From the NCBI GenBank assembly GCA_012512505.1, contig JAAZEB010000144.1:1-37673 (forward strand): 37,673 bases of DNA. Direction: 5' to 3'. The stretch comes from Armatimonadota bacterium (GTDB lineage: Bacteria; Armatimonadota; JAAZEB01). A program made the translations under genes and the position numbers. The first letter of the stretch is position 1, and the number at the start of each line of letters is the position of its first letter. The notes under the pieces were generated by a model. That model was not told the origin of the DNA. It ran no database searches and saw only the letters and a program-made list of their open reading frames with translations. Below are positions 32,281-37,673 of the stretch, one piece after another.

Positions 32281-34695
32281 CTACGGCAGCGCGGCGGCGC
32301 GGCGGAAGGAGCCGCGCGCTAGGTCGGTCGCCCAACGGTTGCAGACCGGGCCGGCGGCGTTGAAGAGGACGCCAGCGGCGCCTTCCTCCTGCAAGGCGCT
32401 GATCATCGTCATCGCGTGCCGCGCCGTCCGGATCCGCGCCGTATCCACCACCGGGAGCACGGCGATCCTGGGCGCCAGGCGGCTGACCCGCACCGCCGCT
32501 TTGCGCGCCTGCGCCGGCTCCGCCGTGTGCGTCTCGATGCAGACGCCGTTGAACCAGCCCGCCTGTGTCCAGGCGCGCCAGTCGGCGACGGTGTCGGTGC
32601 GCGGGTCCACCGTGGGGGCGCTGATGCTGATGTAGATGCGTCGGTTTGGCTGCTGGGTGCGCAGGTCGCGCTGCACGCGCCGCACCAGGGTTGTCACCCG
32701 CTCGCGCCGCCAGCGCAGCCACTCACGCTCCCACTCGCCGCGCAACTGCTCCGCCTGGGGGTTGCGGCCGGTGTCGGCCCGGAAGAGCGCGACGCAGGTG
32801 CGGCAGTAGCAGACATCACGCGCGCCCTCATAATCCACGCCGCTCAGCAGAATCCCCTGCAGGCCCGGGTCGCCCGCCGCTTTGCGGATGCCCGCGCAGA
32901 TCGCTTCGCGCGCTTCGGGCTGTGACGGGCAGATCCAGTGCTGACCGCCCGCGACGAGCCGGCTTCCCTTGCGGGTGAGCGCCGCCCGCGCCGGCTGGGC
33001 GCTGAGAACCCCCGTTTTGCCACCAACGGCGCCGCCGGAGAGGAGCGAAACCCAGCCGTAGACGGCAATCCCGCGCGCTGGCGCCTCGGCCAGCAGCGAC
33101 ACTAGTGGGTCATGACCCTTGAAGCGCGGGTCCTGGTTCGGGCCGGCCGCCAGCGTCAGGCCGGCGGAGTAGACCTCTGGGAAAACGGCGTTCACTCCGG
33201 CGGCGGCCAGGCGGTCCAGCAGTTGGCCGATGGCAGTGCGCGATGCCGGGAGCGCGGCGCGTGGGAGCAGCACGCCACGCACCTCGCTGGTGCGGCAGGG
33301 GAAGCGCAGCAGTGCCACCCGCTCGGCGGCATCCAGCGCCTCGCGGATCACCGCCAGAGTGTCGGCCGACAACGGCGGCAAGGGGGCCGCGGGTGCCAAC
33401 TCAACCCCGGGGATGGCCGGCGAGGCAGACCCCGGCTCGGTGAGCGCCAAGGCGCCCGCAGGCGGGGCGCCGTTCCCTTGCGCTTCGATGACCGGCACTA
33501 CCTGCGCGGCGTTTGGGGCTGCCGCCGGGGGAGCGGCCGGAACCTGCGAGGCCAACTGCACCGCGGCCGCTGCTTTCTGTTCGGCGGCGGCCAGCAGCGT
33601 CGCCGCCTCCGGGTCGGTGCTGGTCGCCGCGATCCGCTTTGCCTCGGCGAGGGTGACCTCCAGTTCGGCCAGCGGCAGGCGCCCGGGGTCGGCGCCGGCG
33701 GCCGGCAAGAGGATCCCGATCGCGTTGGCCAACAGGCGCAGCATCTGGCGCGAGCGCGGCGCCGCCGTCAGCACGTTGGGGGCAAAGTAGATGCAGCGCG
33801 GCGCCGTGAGGATCGCCGGCGAGCGGGTGTCCTGGGCGCCGCCGGCTGGATCTTGCGAGACCCACACCGCCGCCACCTTGGCGCCCGCCAGCGGTTCCAC
33901 CAGGGGCGTGGCGCGATAATCCACGTCCAGGAAAGCAGGCAGCCCGCGGAAGAGCGGCGATCCATCGTTCCCGCGCAGGTAGGCGTTGCCGTCGGCGCTC
34001 CAGCCGGTGACGCGCATCTGCAGCGGCTCGAGCAGGCGGTAGCTGGGGAACGCCGCCTGCCGCCGGGGGGCAACGGCAGCCCCCCAGGAACTGGCGATCA
34101 GGCGCCCGCCGCGGCCCACGAAGTCGCGCACGAACGCCGCGCCGGTCACCGTCAGCGGCTGTTCCAGGTTCACCAGCAGGAGCCCGTAGGCATCCAGGCT
34201 GCCGGTGTCCACCTGCTCCGTGGTGACCAGGCGGGCATCATAGCCGGCCCGCTGCAGCAGCAGCGTCAGCTCCGGCAGGCCCACCACGCCCACCACCCGC
34301 GGCACCGCCGGCGCCGCCGGCTCAAGGGGTATGGCAGTGGTCGCGCCCTCTTCCGGCACCGGAGCCTCGCCGGCCGGCGGCGCTGGCACCTCCCCCTCGG
34401 GCGTGGCAGCGGGCGCCTCCTCTACCGGCACCGGGTCGGCCGGCTCCTGCCCCTGTGCCCAGCGCGCACCCCCGCTCCCCAAGAGCGCGAGGAGCAGGCA
34501 CAGCCCGAAGCCAAGGGCCCCCCTGGCCCCCCCTGGCCCCCCCGACCTCGGGGGGGTGGAGGAAGAAGAGGCACCCACGAGCCCCCCCGATTCCGAGGGG
34601 GAGGTGGTTCCCCTAAGCCCCCCCGATTTCGGGGGGGTGGGGGGGGCCGAAAGACCGAGACGGTTCGCAATCCAGGTTGGCAAAGCAACTTTCAT
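32281..34695 (-). CDS. Secreted GHL10/DUF187-type glycosidase-like protein
   Basis: This is an 804-residue protein. Residues 1-16 (MKVALPTWIANRLG...) are basic/polar. Three Gly/Pro/Ser units coded by REP-like palindromes follow (17-58), then a hydrophobic core (60-73, ALGFGLCLLLALLG) with a likely cleavage after WA80. A Pro/Ala/Glu linker leads to a flavodoxin-like domain (about 130-350; LDAYGLLLVNLEQPL, GGRLIASSWGAAV). An Ala-rich helical stretch comes next. The C-terminal barrel (about 470-800) has RGVLLPRAALPAS, LAAAGVNAVFPEVYS and GIAVYGWVSLLSGG, as in glycosyl hydrolase-like family 10, plus a C-x-C-x2-C motif (CYCRTC, near 628). The ATG at 34695 has GGTGAG seven bases upstream. Function is inferred only from fold. 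Confidence 0.82.
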   Translation of the reverse strand: MKVALPTWIANRLGLSAPPTPPKSGGLRGTTSPSESGGLVGASSSSTPPRSGGPGGARGALGFGLCLLLALLGSGGARWAQGQEPADPVPVEEAPAATPEGEVPAPPAGEAPVPEEGATTAIPLEPAAPAVPRVVGVVGLPELTLLLQRAGYDARLVTTEQVDTGSLDAYGLLLVNLEQPLTVTGAAFVRDFVGRGGRLIASSWGAAVAPRRQAAFPSYRLLEPLQMRVTGWSADGNAYLRGNDGSPLFRGLPAFLDVDYRATPLVEPLAGAKVAAVWVSQDPAGGAQDTRSPAILTAPRCIYFAPNVLTAAPRSRQMLRLLANAIGILLPAAGADPGRLPLAELEVTLAEAKRIAATSTDPEAATLLAAAEQKAAAAVQLASQVPAAPPAAAPNAAQVVPVIEAQGNGAPPAGALALTEPGSASPAIPGVELAPAAPLPPLSADTLAVIREALDAAERVALLRFPCRTSEVRGVLLPRAALPASRTAIGQLLDRLAAAGVNAVFPEVYSAGLTLAAGPNQDPRFKGHDPLVSLLAEAPARGIAVYGWVSLLSGGAVGGKTGVLSAQPARAALTRKGSRLVAGGQHWICPSQPEAREAICAGIRKAAGDPGLQGILLSGVDYEGARDVCYCRTCVALFRADTGRNPQAEQLRGEWEREWLRWRRERVTTLVRRVQRDLRTQQPNRRIYISISAPTVDPRTDTVADWRAWTQAGWFNGVCIETHTAEPAQARKAAVRVSRLAPRIAVLPVVDTARIRTARHAMTMISALQEEGAAGVLFNAAGPVCNRWATDLARGSFRRAAALP
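34537..34637. repeat. Three REP-like palindromes within the signal-peptide coding region
   Basis: Near-perfect C7-GA...TC-G7 palindromes occur at 34537-34556 and 34618-34637, with a degenerate one at 34582-34601. Starts are 45 and 36 bases apart, both multiples of three, so all three are read in one frame as P-x-x-S-G-G (Ser at 24, 36 and 51 of the protein). Runs of CCCCCTGG flank the first. The look is that of a dispersed intergenic repeat family, here within a gene. Confidence 0.85.
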
Positions 34696-34744
34696 TGATC
34701 TACTCACCCACGTTACCGATAGTCCGCCCCGGCCGTGCGCGCGT

Positions 34745-35512
34745 TCACGGCCGGCGGGCGACAAAGTAGAGCCGGTCGCTGTCCGGGTGTGGCGGGCGGA
34801 AGGAGTAGGCCTCGTACACCGCGAGGGTCTCGAAGCCCGCGCGCGCCAACCAGTCCAGCAACTCTTGCTCCGTGTAAGCCCGCTCGTGGTGAACCTCGGT
34901 GAAGTGCTGCACACGCCCCTGCTCGCGCACCCAGAAGTCCATCACCACCTCGGCGATGCCGGTCTCCGCGTTGTAGCTGCTGCGCCAGTCGTAGCGCACC
35001 GGCGCATCGGGATCGAGGCAGTGCTGGGTAAACAGGTTCTCCCGCAGGGCGTAGATTGTGTTCACGTCAAAGATGTAGTGGCCCCCGGGGTGCAGCACCT
35101 GATAGGCCGACGCAAACGCCTGCTGCACGTCGTCTGGCGACAGCAGGTAGTTCAGGCTGTCGTAGAGGCACACCGCCAGGTCGTACCGCTCCGGTAGCGA
35201 CAGGCAGCGCATGTCGCCCTGGAAGAAGGGGATGTCGCGGCGGTAGCGGCAGGCCTTGCGGCGGGCAATCGCCAGCATCGGCGCGGAGAGGTCCACCCCG
35301 GCAACCTCATAGCCCCGGTCGGCCAGGGCGAAGGTGACGTTGCCGGTGCCGCAGGCGATGTCGAGCACGGTGCGCGGGGAGGCGCGCACCTGCTTCAGCA
35401 GCTTCTCCACGTAATCCACCCAGCGGCGGTAGGGCACGCCCGCCATCAGCTCATCGTAGGCCCGGGCCACCTCGGTGAACTGGGGGTGCCGCTCGGCTTG
35501 GGAACCGCTCAT
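34745..35512 (-). CDS. Class I SAM-dependent methyltransferase
   Basis: This 255-residue protein has motif I TVLDIACGTGNVTFALADRG, the acidic VAGVDLSAPMLAIARRKACR (motif II region) and FFQGDMRCLSLPERYDLAVC. A C-terminal beta-rich part (VRYDWRSSYNAETGIAEVVM) shows the pattern of the methyltransferase-25 type. It may methylate a small molecule; the target is unknown. Its ATG at 35512 overlaps the xylulokinase stop by four bases (ATGA), so translation is coupled. The GHL10-type gene follows 49 bases later. Confidence 0.92.
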   Translation of the reverse strand: MSGSQAERHPQFTEVARAYDELMAGVPYRRWVDYVEKLLKQVRASPRTVLDIACGTGNVTFALADRGYEVAGVDLSAPMLAIARRKACRYRRDIPFFQGDMRCLSLPERYDLAVCLYDSLNYLLSPDDVQQAFASAYQVLHPGGHYIFDVNTIYALRENLFTQHCLDPDAPVRYDWRSSYNAETGIAEVVMDFWVREQGRVQHFTEVHHERAYTEQELLDWLARAGFETLAVYEAYSFRPPHPDSDRLYFVARRP

Positions 35513-37053
35513 GCGCCTACTTCCCGCACGACGGCCGCCGTATCGGCAAACAGCCCTTGAAGCTGCCGGTAGAGCGCCTGATAAAGGGCATGGTAGCGGT
35601 CGTAGGCCGCCACCTGCGCCGGGTCGGGCGGGGGTGTGACCTGACTGGCGGCGACGGCGCAGGCACAGGCTTCCGGCACCGAGGGGTAGACGCCAATCCC
35701 CACGCCGGCCAGCAGCGCCACGCCGAGCGCCGGCCCCTCCTCGGCCGCCGCCTGAGAAAGCGGCATCCCCAGCATCGCCGCCAGGATCTCGCGCCAGAGG
35801 CGGCTGCGGGCGCCGCCGCCGGCAACGCGCACCTCCCCGATCGGCACCCCCAGCTCGCGCAGGATGTCGAACGAATCGCGCAGGCCGAAAGAGACCCCCT
35901 CGATCACGGCGCGGGCCAGGTGGCGGTGGTCGTGGCGCAGGCTCAAGCCGAAGAAGACGCCGCGCGCGTTGGGGTCCGGGTAGGGGGTGCGCTCGCCGGT
36001 GAGATAGGGGAGGAAGAGGAGCCCCTCCGCGCCCAGCGGCGCCTGGGCGGCCTCGTCGGTGATCACCTCGTAGGGATCCACGCCCAGGCGGCGGGCAACG
36101 GCCACCTCCGGCTCCGCCAGGGTGTCGCGGTACCAGCGCAGGGAGCCGCCAGCGCTGAGCATCACGCCCATCACGTGCCACTTGCCGGGCACGGCGTGAC
36201 AGAAGGTGTGCGTGCGCAGTTGGGGGTCCATCACCGGCTCGTCGGCGTAGGCGAAAACCACCCCCGAGGTGCCCAGGGCGATCGAGACCGCCCCCGGCGA
36301 GACGATGCCGTTGCCGACGGCGCCGGCCGCCTGGTCGCCCCCGCCGCCCACCACCGGCGTGCCGGCTTTGAGGCCGGTCTCGGCCGCGGCGGCGGCACTG
36401 ACGCGCCCGCTCACCTCTGGCGACTCATACACCTTCGGCAGCCAGCTCGTGGGGATCTCCAGCGCGTCGAGGATCTCTCCAGACCACTGCCGCCGGGGCA
36501 CGTCAAACAGGGCGGTGCCGGAGGCATCGGAGACCTCGGTGGCGAACTCGCCGGTGAGCCGGAAGCGGAGGTAATCCTTGGGCAGCAGCACCTTGCGCAC
36601 GCGGGCGTAGGTCTCCGGCTCGTGCTCCTTCAGCCAGACGATCTTCGGCGCGGTGAAGCCGGTGAGCACCCGGTTGCAGGTGATCCGCACCACGTTCTCG
36701 GCGCCGACGTGCGCGGTGATCGTCTCGCACTGGGCGGCGGTGCGTTGGTCGCACCAGAGGATCGCCGGGCGCAGCACCTGGTGCGCCTCGTCGAGGAAGA
36801 CGGAGCCATGCATCTGCCCGGAGAGGCCGATGGCGCTGATCTGCTCTGGCGCGAGCGAGGCACGCTGGCAGGCGGCGCGCACTGCCGCCCCGGTGGCACG
36901 CCACCAATCGGCGGGATCTTGCTCGGCCCAGCCCGGCCGCGGGGTGGCGAGCGGGTAGTCCACCGTCGCGGACCCTAGCGTGCGCCCATCTTCGCGGATC
37001 ACCAGCGCCTTGGTGCCGCTGGTGCCGACATCGATGCCCAACAGGTATGCCAT
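35509..37053 (-). CDS. xylB: Xylulokinase (FGGY family)
   Basis: This enzyme phosphorylates D-xylulose to xylulose 5-phosphate, feeding the pentose phosphate pathway. The 514-residue length is normal. It has YLLGIDVGTSGTKALVIRED (ATP loop), AIGLSGQMHGSVFLDEAHQV, TEVSDASGTALFDV and GGGGDQAAGAVGNG with the catalytic Asp. LPYLTGERTPYPDPNARGVF and RVAGGGARSRLWREILAAML follow, all fitting xylulokinase within the FGGY family. The ATG at 37053 has GGGAGG seven bases upstream; the frame is open for 118 more codons but that part is repeat DNA. It heads the minus-strand run. No xylose isomerase is seen in the window, and no clear promoter. Confidence 0.95.
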   Translation of the reverse strand: MAYLLGIDVGTSGTKALVIREDGRTLGSATVDYPLATPRPGWAEQDPADWWRATGAAVRAACQRASLAPEQISAIGLSGQMHGSVFLDEAHQVLRPAILWCDQRTAAQCETITAHVGAENVVRITCNRVLTGFTAPKIVWLKEHEPETYARVRKVLLPKDYLRFRLTGEFATEVSDASGTALFDVPRRQWSGEILDALEIPTSWLPKVYESPEVSGRVSAAAAAETGLKAGTPVVGGGGDQAAGAVGNGIVSPGAVSIALGTSGVVFAYADEPVMDPQLRTHTFCHAVPGKWHVMGVMLSAGGSLRWYRDTLAEPEVAVARRLGVDPYEVITDEAAQAPLGAEGLLFLPYLTGERTPYPDPNARGVFFGLSLRHDHRHLARAVIEGVSFGLRDSFDILRELGVPIGEVRVAGGGARSRLWREILAAMLGMPLSQAAAEEGPALGVALLAGVGIGVYPSVPEACACAVAASQVTPPPDPAQVAAYDRYHALYQALYRQLQGLFADTAAVVREVGA

Positions 37054-37154
37054 TTGGCTCCCTCCCCAACCCGGCAAGGTAATAAGACCACGGATACTTT
37101 CGGGGTAGGCCCCCGCCGTTCCTCCCCCGGCGGCGGCACGCGGATGGCCGGCGG

Positions 37155-37168
37155 GCCGATGTATCGGC
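37155..37168. repeat. Short perfect hairpin (GCCGAT-gt-ATCGGC)
   Basis: This is the first of a series of small stems upstream of xylB. Further ones are GGCGT/ACGCC just after it and TGCCC-gac-GGGCA near 37220. Together with the arrays beyond they make the whole stretch 37054-37673 gene-free and repeat-rich. Confidence 0.6.
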
Positions 37169-37264
37169 GTTGGGAGACGCCTCCTATGCCGACGGGCCTT
37201 CTCCATTGGGGATGCCCCCATGCCCGACGGGCACCCAGGACGGGTGGCAAAAGACCATTTCCCG

Positions 37265-37500
37265 GGTAGAGCAGCGGAGCGCCGCAGCGATGCGGCTGCC
37301 CGGCAGAGGCCCGATTGCTCGGGCACTCCGATCAGTTGCCTGGGAGAGCAACGGAGCGCCACAGCAATGCGGCCTCCCAGACCGCCGAAGCCCGATTGCT
37401 CGGGCACTCCGGCCAGTTGCCTGGGAGAGCAACGGAGCGCCGCAGCGATGCGGCTACCCGGCTTGCCGGCGCATCGGGGTCGGAGATGCCTACCCTGAAA
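37265..37500. repeat. Tandem ~80-bp repeat, nearly three copies
   Basis: The word CGGAGCGCC recurs at 37275, 37352 and 37433, so the period is 77 then 81 bases. Units share GAGAGCAACGGAGCGCC, a CAGCRATGCGGC block, and in the first two a hairpin GCCCGA-ttgc-TCGGGC (37309-37324 and 37390-37405) followed by GCACTCCG. The third copy loses this hairpin. All copies run in one direction with no unique spacers. No protein-like reading was found. Confidence 0.85.
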
Positions 37501-37547
37501 ATAACCCTTTTGCGGCCGGCCTAACTTCCCGAGCGGCGGCGCCTCCT

Positions 37548-37673
37548 CACCCCGAAGGGGTGGAACAACTTAGCCCTGGGTTCCGAACCCTGGGAGAACC
37601 CGCCCGTGCCCAACCCCAAAACACTGAAAGGGTTTCACAACGGGGGTTCCCCGGTCCAACCCATTCAGGGGTA
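37548..37673. repeat. REP-like hairpin block at the right edge
   Basis: CACCCC-gaa-GGGGTG (37548-37562) is followed by CCtGGGTT-ccg-AACCCtGG, a stem with a T-T mismatch (37575-37593). Further G-run/C-run stretches continue to the end. The pattern is that of dispersed intergenic repeats and is cut by the window edge. No gene is seen. Confidence 0.6.

Noticed and set aside
34696-34914. Upstream extension of the GHL10-type gene
   Set aside because: It overlaps the methyltransferase gene in another frame and lacks protein-like features.
37054-37407. A longer N-terminus for xylulokinase
   Set aside because: The added 118 codons translate tandem repeat DNA, and the ATG at 37053 has a good ribosome binding site and the family N-terminus.
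37265-37500. CRISPR array
   Set aside because: Units are adjacent copies with no unique spacers, and no cas gene is in the window. The same holds for 10158-10517.

Overview
The window is a GC-rich bacterial chromosome segment with about 30 genes, most of them on the minus strand. No tRNA, rRNA, CRISPR array, transposase or phage gene was seen. Several traits together suggest Armatimonadota or a related lineage such as Planctomycetes or Chloroflexota. These are a type II pseudopilin-like protein with a C-terminal FCDGH motif, large secreted TIM-barrel glycosidase-like proteins, DUF4434 and GHL10-type proteins, several Gfo/Idh/MocA oxidoreductases, and many short palindromic or tandem intergenic repeats. 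This assignment is inference; no rRNA or marker phylogeny was available.

Layout: (1) 1-3685 holds two-component signalling genes: the tail of a histidine kinase, then a minus-strand set of a RsbRD/GAF/PAS histidine kinase, a single-domain response regulator, and a receiver fused to a His-phosphoacceptor domain with no ATPase domain. (2) 3859-6497 is a divergent pair with two good sigma-70-type promoters: a GNAT acetyltransferase fused to a TIM-barrel-like domain, and a small membrane-anchored HEAT-like protein. (3) 6863-10099 is a possible sugar-metabolism set: Gfo/Idh oxidoreductase, DUF4434 glycosidase-like protein and secreted alpha/beta hydrolase. (4) 10100-10658 is gene-free and packed with AGGTG-type repeats. 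(5) 10659-15474 holds DAHP synthase with a small PAS protein, a uracil-DNA glycosylase, a second Gfo/Idh oxidoreductase and seryl-tRNA synthetase. (6) 15503-20749 holds a pseudopilin-like protein and a 1462-residue secreted glycosidase-like protein with duplicated modules. (7) 20901-27368 is the classic nusA-rnpM-infB-ylxP-rbfA-nrnA-truB translation/RNA operon, led by a strong promoter and an attenuator-like hairpin. (8) 27745-29691 is a convergent pair: secreted purple-acid-phosphatase-like enzyme and PhyH-type dioxygenase. (9) 29832-37053 is a minus-strand run: xylulokinase, methyltransferase, GHL10-type secreted protein, BadF-type sugar kinase and tRNA nucleotidyltransferase. (10) 37054-37673 is gene-free and repeat-rich.

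The housekeeping operon is conventional apart from lacking rimP at its head and using a TTG start for infB whose ribosome binding site can be paired away. The accessory genes point to a carbohydrate-degrading lifestyle: xylulokinase, a GlcNAc-type kinase, sugar dehydrogenases, and several glycosidase-like secreted or cytosolic proteins. The most unusual sequence feature is a set of three REP-like palindromes at 34537-34637. They sit in frame inside the signal-peptide region of the GHL10-type protein. The GNAT/TIM-barrel fusion and the duplicated-module giant protein are the next best leads. I did not find a clearly new defence or mobile system.
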